Below are positions 45,375 to 56,002 of a stretch of DNA of 64,000 nucleotides, piece by piece; the stretch's first letter is position 1, and every line of letters starts with the position of its first letter. The stretch covers positions 92,868,273 through 92,932,272 of the forward strand of contig CM053031.1 of assembly GCA_028564925.1 (NCBI GenBank), given 5' to 3'. This stretch comes from Lithobates sylvaticus. Lineage: Eukaryota > Chordata > Amphibia > Anura > Ranidae. The position numbers and the translations under genes were made by a program. The notes under the pieces were generated by a model, which did no database searches, was not told where the DNA came from, and saw only the letters and a program-made list of their open reading frames with translations.

Positions 45375-46034
45375 ATCACAGGAAATCACTGAAATTATTA
45401 CTTAGTACCCAGTAGTAGTGCTATATCAAAGAAAACAGATACCAAACCAGGTAGTAAAGGCACATATATTGTCACCCTATATGGTTGGTAACTTGGCAAG
45501 AGTAAAATAGATTAACAATGGTAATAACACAATTAAGGCATAAGATGATATTTGGTGTCCAGATCAGCATAAACAGTAGCTAGGCCACCTCAAGTGCAGC
45601 AGTGAGGAGTAGTAAACTTTATACACTAAATATGAAGGGTGCCAACCCAAAACACCACACCTAATAACTCAAGGCTGCTGCCTCCTTAAGTGCAAAGAAG
45701 ACGCTAATACAAATGGATAAACTAAAAAGGTAGGCGTTGCCCTATATACAAAAAAAATTTGCGAAGAATCCGCAATTCAATTATTTAAATACGACACTTA
45801 TAAAGTACATAGCATATGTAAATATAAAAAGTCTGTGTATGTGATGATATGTTACCAATCACTGTGCTGCTCAATCTACAAATGTGCCCAAATCTTCAGT
45901 TAAAAGTGCTCCACCACATATTTATAAAATTCACACTCAACAAAATCATAAGGCCAATAAGGTGATCATCGAGCAGGTTTACAACTGAGCCCACCTCTTG
46001 GGGGGCTAAAGCAAAGTCTTCTTTCAAAACTCTC
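45375..46034. other. Paralogous anonymous DNA
   Basis: 45375-45510 matches 59109-59252 closely. The rest has no ORF or recognised repeat. Confidence 0.6.
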
Positions 46035-46037
46035 TTA

Positions 46038-46469
46038 TGCCTTGTACACACGGTCGGACATTCCGACCACAAAATCCATCTGATTTTTTCCTACGGATTT
46101 TGTCCGGAACTTGTCCGGAACTTTGTCCGACACACGGTCGGACAAAGCTGTTGGAAAATCTGATCGTTCCGAACGAGGTGACGTACAAAACGTACGATGT
46201 GACTACATAGAGGCCAGTAGCCAATACCTTTCGTCTGCAAATTTCTTCTGAGCGTGCATGGCACTTTGTGCGTCGGAATTCTCTACACACGATAAGAAAA
46301 ATTCAGATCGGAGTTTGTTGTCGGAAAATATTAGATCCTGCTCTCAAATTTTTGCCATCGGAAATTCCGACGGAAAAAGCCCGCTAGAGCCCACACACAA
46401 TCGGGTTTTCCCACAACATAATCCGATCAGACTTTTTCCATCGGAATATCCGACCGTGTGTACAGGGCA
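46038..46469. mobile_element. Harbinger-like miniature element, copy 2
   Basis: Starts TGCCTTGTACACACGGTCGG and ends CGACCGTGTGTACAGGGCA, with TTA duplications at 46035-46037 and 46470-46472. Related to the copy at 43905 but with a different interior length (432 bp). A truncated third end of the family lies at about 46507-46533. Confidence 0.85.
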
Positions 46470-46506
46470 TTATTCTCTCTGTCACTGAAATAAAGTGCTC
46501 CACTCC

Positions 46507-46533
46507 AGAAATTCCGACCGTGTGTACGCGGCA
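46507..46533. repeat. Terminal fragment of the Harbinger-like family
   Basis: Only the right end, CCGACCGTGTGTACGCGGCA, is present, followed by TTA. Confidence 0.7.
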
Positions 46534-46539
46534 TTAGAG

Positions 46540-48049
46540 TATATTTTGCCTTCCCTGGTTCCTTCCCTCTTCCCCCATCAACATGCAAATGAAAGCCTCT
46601 TGAGCCCCATAGGGAAAGAGAGCCTTGACTGATGGGGGCATGGCCAGGTGCCAGACAAGGTGGTTGATGGTCACCAATGATTGGTGGAAACATGGAGGAT
46701 GAGATGGGCCTGAACTCATAAAACATTTGCCCCCAGGGAATTCTGGGTCTTTTGAAGAAGTGGATGGAAGAGCTGCCCACCCTCCCGCCCCTTTTTTCTC
46801 CTTTATGGTATGTCACAGCTTGCTGCGGTTTCTTGACCTTGCCAGCATTTAAAGTTGCTGTAATGGACTATGCCTTTGATGAAAAATTGGAAGTAGGCTG
46901 TCTGTCCAGCACTTACGGTAAGGACCCCCCCCCCCCCCTTTTTGGAATTGAGTGCTCACAGTACGACTGTGACTGGCACTGGTTAAATGTGTTCACATGT
47001 TATGTGTTGAAATTGAATAAAGCTGTGGCCTTGCCCTTTCCAACCTAATGGTTGTAAATGTTTTATTTAATGGAGTGAAGGGGCAAGGGTGGTGGGGGTT
47101 TTTGATCCCATTATATTACATTTAATTTGTACCTAGGCCCATTGCGCCTCAGCAGTCATGAATTGTTTTAATAATACCTTTCTTTTCATTACTTACTTAC
47201 TAGGTATTTGTACTTCTCTATGCAATCCAGGCAGATTATGGCTGGTGTATAGTAGAAAACACCTGTTGTAATTCCCCAAGGTGGTGAGCGGATGGTGCAC
47301 TGGCTTGTAGTGTCCTCCTAGCACCTGAGCAAGCATATAAGTAAAAGAAAGGCGGCAGCTTGATGGCTATGATTAAGGCTACACGCCAAAATGCATACTT
47401 TTGTACTACACCTGGATTAATAAACTCATTTATTGCAGAAGACTGAGCTGTCTGCTTTCTTTTACCTATAAGATTATGGCTGGTGGTAAAGTCCTGCAGG
47501 ATGCTGTATACATAGCTGTACACATTACGCTGCCTCAGTACTCCTCTCAAGAACTATCTGGGCTCACTGTTGGGAGCCCTCTGGGTTTTCACGTGTGGGT
47601 GTCAGTCTGAAGGAGTAGTTGCATTTGCATGCAGACTGCACTAAGTATTGCCCACACATGAAGCTCAGCTCCCATTGTTATATGAACTGAAATCCAATAA
47701 ATGAAAATGGTAGGCCAAGAACATAAGGCTAAGGAGGAAATGGCCAGGTGATGCCAGCAAGCAAATGAGGCAGGCTTTATCTGACTTGCTGCAGCTTCTA
47801 ATGCACTCTCTGAGAAGCTCACAGTGTGCAGTGAAATAAGGGTAAGTAATGTTTAGTACAAAAGAGGAGTACTGTGCAAGACTTGCTTTTCTTTGTATAT
47901 TTTATCACCATCATTTAGTACAGTACTGCTGTCATTGCAGAGTTTGTGCCATTTGCAGTGAATTTTGCTTTTTATTGTATTATTAAAGTATGGCTTAATG
48001 GGACAGACCAGTCCGTAGGATCCCACACCATTCCGTGAATACTTTTAGG
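46540..48049. other. No recognisable gene
   Basis: Anonymous DNA with a C run near 46927-46938 and no open frame that resembles a protein family. Confidence 0.5.
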
Positions 48050-48840
48050 CCGGGTCACATGTGTGAATTGGATGCCGGTTTCTCTGCATCTAATTCGCAT
48101 GACATGCAAGTATCAGTGTTGCCAACCCCCCCGAAGTGAAATTTACTGGCAGGACGCCAAAATTTACAAACAGCACCAATTTTTTACTGGCAAAAAATCT
48201 TGGGATTTACTGACAAAGCCACATTTTTTACTGACACTGCAAAAAAAGTACCTAAAATTACAGTTTTCAGTGCTAAACAGTGCAAATATCAATATTTGAA
48301 CTATAAACACATAGCTAGTGCTATTAGAAATTTGTTTAAGTTAAACAAAAGTCAAAAAACATATTTCTCAATTGACATGAAGGTTAGGTTACTATAACCC
48401 AGCGAGCCCAGAGTTCCCCCTTACATCAGAGTCTGCAGGATACCCCCTTACAGTGAAAGGGAACTCTTATGTAAAGGGGAACACTGCAGATCATGATGTA
48501 AGGGGGAACTCTGGTGAATAGAGACCACCTTCTGCAGAGTGAATACACTAAGGTGGGGGGGGGGTAACTAATATAGGGGGGATCCTTTATATCAGTGCCC
48601 CTTACATTATTGTATTCACTAGCCCCTTACATCAGTGACCCCCCCTCAGACTGGCCTGGTGGCGCTGTCACTGACCTCTTCTCAGGTGCACCGTGAAGGG
48701 CTCAGATGGCTCCAGCAGCTTGGCGGCTCTGGTTTTATTGTATAGTCTCCTCTCCATAGTCCATACATGTCTGTCTCCTGCTGTGACCCCCCATGCCGGC
48801 GGCGCTCCTACTCTTGACTCCTTTCTAGGATCCCCCTCAG

Positions 48841-48949
48841 AGACTGCGGACATGATACAGGAGGCGGACAGAGACTGCGGACATGATACAGGAGGCGGAC
48901 AGAGACTGTGGACATGATACAGGAGGCGGACAGAGACTGCGGACATGAT
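48841..48949 (+). repeat. 31-bp minisatellite, ~3.5 copies
   Basis: Unit AGACTGCGGACATGATACAG plus GAGGCGGACAG, almost identical between copies, inside the hAT at 48114. Confidence 0.9.
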
Positions 48950-49157
48950 AGTGTCCTCCTCATCCCCTCACAGTAGCCTCCCCCTCTATCCACCATCATA
49001 TTACAGTCTCCACATCAGTGTGTCCTGCTCCAGTGCCCCTTTCACCTCTCCACAGGGTAGCACATCAGTGTCCTTCTCTGTCCCCCTGCATGCCACGGCT
49101 TCACCCCCCAGTAATGCCATGTATCAGTCTGTCATCCTCTGTTCCCACTGTACTGTA

Positions 49158-49515
49158 TACAAATCTAGCAAAAACAGAAGTGGCACTCCTGCAGAACCTC
49201 CTTGTCCCCCAGTGTAAGGCATTTATACGTTTTTCTGCAGGTTCCTTCTTTTACAGGCTCATTTTTACGTTTGGGTTACAGATTTAGCAAAGACAGAAGT
49301 GGCACTGCTGCAGAACCTCTGTTTCCTCTTCCCAGTGTCACCCTCTGTAGTTATAGCTTCTGCAGCCAATCTTTTACAGGTTCACTTTTGGCTATTTTAC
49401 AGATGTAGCTATAACAGATGAGTCACTGCTGCAGAACCTCTTTCCTCCTCTGTCCTGACCAGTGTAATCCACTATTGTTATGTTAGAGCTTCTGCAGTGC
49501 AGACAATATTATAGG
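49158..49515 (+). repeat. ~120-bp tandem repeat, three diverged copies
   Basis: Each copy carries an ACAGAAGTGGCACT-like block, CTGCAGAACCTC, TTCTGCAG and an AGGCTCA/AGGTTCA block, starting near 49158, 49280 and 49400. Confidence 0.75.
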
Positions 49516-50173
49516 CTCACTTAACGGATTATAATCCTCTCGTCCTCACTCACCGCTCCTCCCCCGGCCTCGGCCCCGTCTATGGTGGAGAGTGGTGGAG
49601 AGCGCAGTGTCACAGCCAGCCAGGAACGAGTGGACTCAAAAATGGCGCAATTACATTACTGCGCATGCACCGACAGCCGAGCGGGTACGAGTTATTCCGA
49701 GCCCGGCCGGCTTTGAAACTGCGCATGCGCAGTTACATGGTCGGCTCGCGGCCATCCTTTTTACGGGCACCGCTGCCCGTAACAGACATTTACAGGCACC
49801 CCAAAAATGGGCTTAAATTTACGGGCTGCCCGCAAATCTACGGGCGGTTGGCAACACTGGCAAGTATGACCCGCTTTCAATGGAGGCGGTTCACAAAGGT
49901 CCAGGTGGTCCGCATTCCAAAAGGGTCCCGTGCCTGTTTGGGTCTGGTTCAGGTGCGAATTCAGGCAAAAATTAGGACCATATTCGCACCTGAACCAGTG
50001 AACAGGAACGCACTGGACCCCATGCTGGGAACCGCAGCCACATATATGTGAACCCGGACTTATACACCGGTTCTTTAGACGCAGGCACTTTGTGAACTCT
50101 CCTGCAGCCTTCTGCAACCTGTGATATAGGCAGGGGCTGAATTTGTGTCTGGATCGCCTAGGAAGTGGAAGCA

Positions 50174-50710
50174 TGACTCGTGTAGCCTAGTAAAGACCAC
50201 CCCTTCTGTTGTGACCCCTTTATTCCAAAACCCCCTTTTTGCTACCCCTCTTAAATAATGGGCCACACCGTACTTCTTGTGGAGTAAATGGCCACAACAG
50301 CCTTTATTAAACTTAACTCCAAATATAAATAACCATATAAAACCGTATAAATAACCATATAAAATTAACCATAAATAACCATAAACATTTTATTGTAAAC
50401 ATAAATAACCATCGGTTATACCCTCTTATGTTGGTCAGTGACGGGGCTAACACTTGTAACACAACCATTTTAATTAACCAATATATATATATGACTATAT
50501 ATATATCTACCACCAGGGGGCACTGCAGGATTAACCGAACCAAGTAGGCCTCCATTTTAACCGCCCAGAGACAAAACCCTATCCCGCAGTGCACACAGAG
50601 TAATCATCGACTTCGATGTACTACACCGGAGGGGCCATCTCATGACGAGCCCCCCACACACTCACCAACTACATCACTGCCACCGTCACTGACCAACCTA
50701 AACACCGCCA
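50174..50710 (-). repeat. Ngaro 3' terminal repeat (537 bp), outer copy
   Basis: Partner of 51013-51549. I noticed only one differing base by eye (near 50566 versus 51405). Confidence 0.92.
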
Positions 50711-50807
50711 ACCCACTTTCTTCCAGACATCCATCTTGATTTCCTGAAATGATAACAAAAGCATTAAAACCTTCACAACAAAACTTAACTATTGGGAGGG
50801 TGGGTGG

Positions 50808-51012
50808 GAAAAACTGCCTCCTCCTGTGAATTCCATACAACGAGTGTTCCCGATTGGCCACGCCCCCTTTTTATAATGCCGCTCCCCCTGCCTCCTATTT
50901 GCTGCCCCCTGCTAACCCCTCCCTGCTACATTCCTTTTTGGTGTGTCACTAGACACACAGTCATGTCTGGCCCTCCCTATCCTCATTGCACTCGTTCTGT
51001 CCGGCCCTCTCT
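50808..51012 (-). repeat. Ngaro internal copy of the 205-bp 5' repeat
   Basis: Identical by eye to 56880-57084. It abuts the 537-bp repeat at 51012/51013, which forms the junction used by circular intermediates in this order of elements. Confidence 0.92.
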
Positions 51013-51549
51013 TGACTCGTGTAGCCTAGTAAAGACCACCCCTTCTGTTGTGACCCCTTTATTCCAAAACCCCCTTTTTGCTACCCCTCTTAAATAATGG
51101 GCCACACCGTACTTCTTGTGGAGTAAATGGCCACAACAGCCTTTATTAAACTTAACTCCAAATATAAATAACCATATAAAACCGTATAAATAACCATATA
51201 AAATTAACCATAAATAACCATAAACATTTTATTGTAAACATAAATAACCATCGGTTATACCCTCTTATGTTGGTCAGTGACGGGGCTAACACTTGTAACA
51301 CAACCATTTTAATTAACCAATATATATATATGACTATATATATATCTACCACCAGGGGGCACTGCAGGATTAACCGAACCAAGTAGGCCTCCATTTTAAC
51401 CGCCCGGAGACAAAACCCTATCCCGCAGTGCACACAGAGTAATCATCGACTTCGATGTACTACACCGGAGGGGCCATCTCATGACGAGCCCCCCACACAC
51501 TCACCAACTACATCACTGCCACCGTCACTGACCAACCTAAACACCGCCA
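51013..51549 (-). repeat. Ngaro internal copy of the 537-bp repeat
   Basis: Partner of 50174-50710, lying immediately after the hydrolase ORF in element sense. Confidence 0.92.
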
Positions 51550-51569
51550 CAGACTGAAAGGGTGACCCC

Positions 51570-52184
51570 TTACCCTTGAAGGCACCTCCACACCCGCAGG
51601 GCCGTATGTATCCCCTCCTGTAGACCCAACGACCACAGGTCGATCCCGACATCCGTCAAGTGAACCCCATCCCTCCTCAAATAGAGGCCCACATTTTTCT
51701 CAAGTTCCCTGTGGCGAACCACTAAACCCCCTTGCCATGCCAGGAACCTCCCCACTACCTTATTTACACGGATCCTCGCCTTGTTAAGGCGATATACTGA
51801 TCTAGCCCTCCTCCAGGATGTTCTAGCGACCATATCTGACCATACCAACAGCGTGTCTGGATATGTCTCGTGCAGGTAGGTCAGATCCCTCTTTATGTCA
51901 GCAATAAGATCCCTTACTGTCCGCATTCCCAAATCGTTCCCGCCCGCATGTATGACCAGGACCGCCGGTGGCCTGTCCAACCATGCGAAACGTTCCATTT
52001 CGGGCACCACCCTCTCCCACAACATTCCCGGCCTGCCCAGCCAACGTATGGTGGCCTCTCTCCTAGACACCCCCAACTGCCTCCCACCTGGTCTGGCATC
52101 CCCTCTCCGTGCTCCCCAACACACATATGAGTGCCCCAGGATCCAGACGAGGCGCGGAAGCCCTCCATCTGAAATGACAAACAT
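51570..52184 (-). CDS. Ngaro SGNH-hydrolase ORF
   Basis: 204 residues, last ORF of the element. The blocks of the SGNH/GDSL hydrolase family are visible in order: LGHSY near residue 17 in place of GDS, HAGGNDLG near 96, and RRDGVHLTD near 170 (Asp-His pair). Hydrolase frames are known from vertebrate Ngaro elements; substrate and role are unknown. It is separate from the recombinase ORF by about 130 bases. Unrelated in context to the CR1 esterase at 14780-15290. Confidence 0.8.
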   Translation of the reverse strand: MFVISDGGLPRLVWILGHSYVCWGARRGDARPGGRQLGVSRREATIRWLGRPGMLWERVVPEMERFAWLDRPPAVLVIHAGGNDLGMRTVRDLIADIKRDLTYLHETYPDTLLVWSDMVARTSWRRARSVYRLNKARIRVNKVVGRFLAWQGGLVVRHRELEKNVGLYLRRDGVHLTDVGIDLWSLGLQEGIHTALRVWRCLQG

Positions 52185-52315
52185 AGTGTAATTGACCAGT
52201 ACTATAACTTAACTACTAAGGCCACCATACTAACCATTACAAACTATAACAACACAGTAAAACTCGCCCTTTATTTATTTATTTATTTTTTTTTTTTTTG
52301 TTATATCTATCCCCA

Positions 52316-53293
52316 TTATTCCTGAATCAACAGTGGTCTAACGTAAGTCCGAAATCGCTTCGATTCCCACCTCCCCATTTTTTGCACATCCACCTCATCC
52401 AACCCACACCTGGCGGCTTCGGTGGCCGCCCCAATGCGGAAGGAGTGTGAGGCGTAGGCAGAACCTTCTAAACCCATACTATTTAAGCATTTCCGCAGAA
52501 CCGCCCCAAATTGGAATCGCGACAGGTATGATCCATCACTGTGCACCAACAATGGGCCCCCAACCTCCGGTCTCACCCCCATGAACTCCCCTACTGCTTT
52601 TACTGGGCATACCGCGCAACCTTGTAACCTATGCAACGAAATCAGAACCCCCACACCTTTTTGATCAGTCTTGGACTTTTTTAAATTCACCAGCACCCTG
52701 TCACCCAAAACTTCCACGTCCCCCAACATTAAACCTCCCCCTTCCTTTTTTGATGGGCTAACCAACTCACCAATCCGAAATGCCCCGAAAAACGCCAAGG
52801 AAAAAGCCGCTGTAAATAATAGCCCCTCGTACCCATCTTTGCACACCCCACTCAACTGCTCCCTTAATGCCAACACATTGGCAAAAGTAATCGGCCGCCT
52901 CTCATCCCTTGTCCTGTTTGCTTTGCGATACCCTTTTACTGCCTGTTTCACCCAAAATTCTTTTGTCCAATCCACAATGCCTTGTAACTTGAACAAAAAG
53001 GCCAACCCTGCCAACCGTTTTTCAATGGCGGACACTGACCTGCCTTCCTCCATATTTCTGGACACGTAATACAGCACTAACAGCCTAAATTGTGACACAT
53101 CCTGCCCCACTCCCGATTCCAGCAGCAACTCACCCCACTCCTTCCAGACCTTCTGGTATGCCAACCAAGACGACATACTCACCGACTTCTGGATCCATCC
53201 CGCTGCTACCCTAGTGCCAAATCCCAGATCCAGGCCGGGCAAGGAACGCCCTCCTGCTGAGCCTCCGGTGCCAGAGTCCTGAATCTGTCCCAC
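52316..53293 (-). CDS. Ngaro tyrosine recombinase
   Basis: 325 residues. A helical N-terminal core-binding domain is followed by the catalytic domain with FRIGEL and HSFRIGAATEA (Arg and His-x-x-Arg boxes) and a C-terminal Tyr in FRTYVRP. In this order the enzyme integrates a circular DNA copy in place of an integrase. Its start overlaps the end of the reverse-transcriptase ORF by about 90 bases in a different frame. Confidence 0.88.
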   Translation of the reverse strand: MGQIQDSGTGGSAGGRSLPGLDLGFGTRVAAGWIQKSVSMSSWLAYQKVWKEWGELLLESGVGQDVSQFRLLVLYYVSRNMEEGRSVSAIEKRLAGLAFLFKLQGIVDWTKEFWVKQAVKGYRKANRTRDERRPITFANVLALREQLSGVCKDGYEGLLFTAAFSLAFFGAFRIGELVSPSKKEGGGLMLGDVEVLGDRVLVNLKKSKTDQKGVGVLISLHRLQGCAVCPVKAVGEFMGVRPEVGGPLLVHSDGSYLSRFQFGAVLRKCLNSMGLEGSAYASHSFRIGAATEAARCGLDEVDVQKMGRWESKRFRTYVRPLLIQE

Positions 53294-54945
53294 TGGAACC
53301 GAGACAAAGAATCAGCCAGCGTGTTCTCTACCCCCGGGATGTGTACCGCATAAAGAAAAATATTCAATTGCATGCAGCGTAACACTAGCTGTCGCATCAG
53401 CCGGATGACAGGTTGTGAAGACGCCGACATACTATTGATTATTTGCACTACCCCCATATTATCACAGTTCAATCTAAGCTTTAAATTTTTACAGGCCTTG
53501 CCCCACAGCTCCAATGCTACCACCACCGGAAACAACTCCAATAGTGCTAAATTCTTTGTAAACCCCGCCTCCACCCAGGATCGTGGCCATGGTTCCGCAC
53601 TCCAACACCCTTGGAAGTACGCCCCATAACCTGTGGATCCTGCGGCGTCAGTTACTAGCTCAACATCGAAATTGCTAACTGGACCTGACATCCAAACCGA
53701 CCTCCCATTAAACTCCTGCAAAAACCGATGCCACACCTCCAGATCATCCCTGTGCTCCCTCCGAAGCCTAATATAATGTGTGGGAGCTTTCACCCCCGCC
53801 GTGGCCGATGACAATCGTCTACAAAAAATTCTCCCCATAGGAATGATTCTGCATGCAAAATTCAACTTTCCCAACAGGGATTGTAACGTGCGCAACTGCA
53901 CTTTTTTGCACCCATGAATCTCCCTAATTTCCTTTTGTAAGTCCCTCAACTTCTCTTCTGGTAACCTGCATTCCATAGCCATGGAATCGATCACTATCCC
54001 CAAAAAACTCAATTCTGTGCGCGGGCCCTCCGTCTTGTCAGGTGCTAACGGCACCCGAAAACTCTCCGCAATGTGCTGCAACGTGGACAACAGTATCGCA
54101 CACACATTGGAAGCTGGAGGGCCCACGCAGAGGAAGTCATCCAAATAATGGATGACGGAATCAATGCCTGTCACATCCCTAACTACCCATTCTAAAAACG
54201 AACTGAACGCCTCAAACATGGCGCACGATATGGAACACCCCATGGGCAAACAACGATCGACATAAAATTGGTCTTGCCAACAGCAACCCAGCAAATGAAA
54301 ACTGTCTGGGTGCACTGGCAGCAGTCGAAATGCGGATTCCACATCAGACTTTGCCATCAGTGCCCCTCGGCCATATCGCCGTACCCATCGCACCGCAGCA
54401 TCGAATGACGTGTACGATACCGTGCATGCCTCCGGGTCAATAAAATCATTTACCGATCCCCCTTTTGGGAAAGATAAATGATGTATTAAACGAAACTTGT
54501 TGGGTTCCTTTTTGGGAACCACCCCAAGTGGTGACACTACTAAGTCCGTCAACGGCTTAGCCACGAACGGCCCCGCCATCCTACCCAACGCAACCTCCTT
54601 GGCTAATTTCTCCGACACAACCTCTGGGTGCAACAATGCTGACCTCAGATTCTTTGCCACCGGAGGAATTTCCGTCAATGTGCACGGGATCCTGAAACCT
54701 TCCCTGAACCCCGCACTGAGCAAACCCGCCGCCGCCCTGTCAGGATACCTATTTAGGAAAGGCTGCATTCTTACCCACATCACCGGCGTCGTCCCTCTTG
54801 TTGCCAGGCTCTCCGGCGCGCTTTCCTTTTTTGAAGCATCGCGCCAACGAGTGTCCCCCTCCCCCGCAACCTGAACACTCGTGCTTAAACTTGCACGTGT
54901 TTCCAAATTTGCAGGCTCCCTCGTTGAACTGCCAACATATTCCAA
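53206..54945 (-). CDS. Ngaro reverse transcriptase-RNase H
   Basis: 579 residues. RT blocks include RLIHHLSFPKG, KSDVESAFRLLPV, LPMGCSISCAMFE and YLDDFLCVG, followed by an RNase H domain (VTDAASTGYGA, LFPVVVALELWG, NCDNMGVVQII, and ENTLADSLSR near the end). The frame overlaps the preceding gag-region ORF by about 200 bases, so expression probably uses family-typical frameshifting or reinitiation. Confidence 0.9.
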   Translation of the reverse strand: MEYVGSSTREPANLETRASLSTSVQVAGEGDTRWRDASKKESAPESLATRGTTPVMWVRMQPFLNRYPDRAAAGLLSAGFREGFRIPCTLTEIPPVAKNLRSALLHPEVVSEKLAKEVALGRMAGPFVAKPLTDLVVSPLGVVPKKEPNKFRLIHHLSFPKGGSVNDFIDPEACTVSYTSFDAAVRWVRRYGRGALMAKSDVESAFRLLPVHPDSFHLLGCCWQDQFYVDRCLPMGCSISCAMFEAFSSFLEWVVRDVTGIDSVIHYLDDFLCVGPPASNVCAILLSTLQHIAESFRVPLAPDKTEGPRTELSFLGIVIDSMAMECRLPEEKLRDLQKEIREIHGCKKVQLRTLQSLLGKLNFACRIIPMGRIFCRRLSSATAGVKAPTHYIRLRREHRDDLEVWHRFLQEFNGRSVWMSGPVSNFDVELVTDAAGSTGYGAYFQGCWSAEPWPRSWVEAGFTKNLALLELFPVVVALELWGKACKNLKLRLNCDNMGVVQIINSMSASSQPVIRLMRQLVLRCMQLNIFLYAVHIPGVENTLADSLSRFQWDRFRTLAPEAQQEGVPCPAWIWDLALG

Positions 54946-56002
54946 ATTTCTTTCCGGCTGAGGATCCCGAGGAGTGGCTACCCCCAGCCCCCCCGAGAAA
55001 TGTCTGTGCCGGCGTCTTTGCCGAAGCCATCAATCTCATCCATAAGCTAATGTCCTTATGGTCCCATCGCAATGCTGGGCGAACCGCCCTGCGCTGCCTA
55101 AACTGCTCGTCATATCGCAGCCAAGCTGTCCCTCCATAGACCCTATGCGCCTCCCCTATAGCGTCCATATAGCAGAATAACGCCGAGCAGTGCTCGGGGT
55201 TCTTCTCCCCAATTACCCCGGCCAATATGGCGAACGCTTGCAGCCAGTTTGCAAACGTCCGTGGAATTAACCGATACCGCCTCTTCTCCTCATCAGCTTT
55301 TTTGGTGTCATCCGGTTTCACCCTGTCTAAATTGAATTTCTCCAATGGCAACAGGGAAAAAATCTCCACATACTCACCCTTCCAGATTTTTTCCCTCACT
55401 TCCTGTTTTAAATGGGCCCCCAGGGGGCCCTCGAAGCAAACGTATACCTCACATTTTGCTGCATCTGCCATCCGTACAATGTCGGCCCTTACCACTTGCT
55501 CATCCCCACTCTTCTCTGGCGTACTCACCTGCTCTCCTGGGCCCACCGAAGTCGATGCCTCTCCAGCTGTTGTGACCGAAGCCCCGCTTGGGGGGTTCGC
55601 TACCCCACCCGCCTTCTCAAAACGCCCCACCAGGGCCCTTAGGCCCTCCAGCAACTCCTGCACCTGACCCCCCGATGGAGACTCACTCCCAGCCCGCGGT
55701 TGGTCATGGCTTGCCACCAGCGGAGCCGGAGGCCCTAATTCCCTCCCCCCCCCTGGTACAATTCCCAACAAATTCTGTAAAGCAGTTGTAAAAGAGTTAT
55801 TACTACTGGACTTACCGGGCCGTCTTGGCACCTCCACCGGGATTACCGGCCTGACATCAACCGACACTTGTGGGCGGCTGGGCACCTCATCTTCTTCGGA
55901 CAGCTCGCCTTCGGACCTGCTGAACTCCTCCTGCAGAGAGAAAGACGCTGTTCCCCTCGGGGAGGGACTCCTGGACAACTCCCGGCTCCTTCCGATCACC
56001 AC
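54749..56002 (-). CDS. Ngaro gag-region ORF with zinc knuckle
   Basis: 417 residues. The N-terminal third is Ser/Pro/acid-rich; a central region (about 135-330) is predicted structural; the C-terminus has Cys/His clusters ending CSGCGGGGHSLARC, as expected for nucleic-acid binding. Its start overlaps the stop of the upstream ORF by a few bases. Confidence 0.75.
   Translation of the reverse strand: MVIGRSRELSRSPSPRGTASFSLQEEFSRSEGELSEEDEVPSRPQVSVDVRPVIPVEVPRRPGKSSSNNSFTTALQNLLGIVPGGGRELGPPAPLVASHDQPRAGSESPSGGQVQELLEGLRALVGRFEKAGGVANPPSGASVTTAGEASTSVGPGEQVSTPEKSGDEQVVRADIVRMADAAKCEVYVCFEGPLGAHLKQEVREKIWKGEYVEIFSLLPLEKFNLDRVKPDDTKKADEEKRRYRLIPRTFANWLQAFAILAGVIGEKNPEHCSALFCYMDAIGEAHRVYGGTAWLRYDEQFRQRRAVRPALRWDHKDISLWMRLMASAKTPAQTFLGGAGGSHSSGSSAGKKFGICWQFNEGACKFGNTCKFKHECSGCGGGGHSLARCFKKGKRAGEPGNKRDDAGDVGKNAAFPK

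Larger units (their letters stand above)
48114..49859. mobile_element. Non-autonomous hAT (CAGTGTTGCCAAC ends)
   Basis: The 1,746-bp element begins CAGTGTTGCCAACC and ends GGTTGGCAACACTG, with a perfect 8-bp duplication gcaagtat at 48106-48113 and 49860-49867. It has no transposase frame. It contains a 31-bp minisatellite and a threefold ~120-bp tandem. Confidence 0.93.
48050..50057. repeat. Terminal-inverted-repeat element split by a hAT
   Basis: Begins CCGGGTCACATGTGTG and ends CACATATATGTGAACCCGG. Apart from the nested hAT (48114-49859) it is about 250 bp. Inner blocks (AGGTGCGAATTCAGG / TTCGCACCTGAACC) also pair. Probably a miniature element of unassigned superfamily. Confidence 0.65.
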
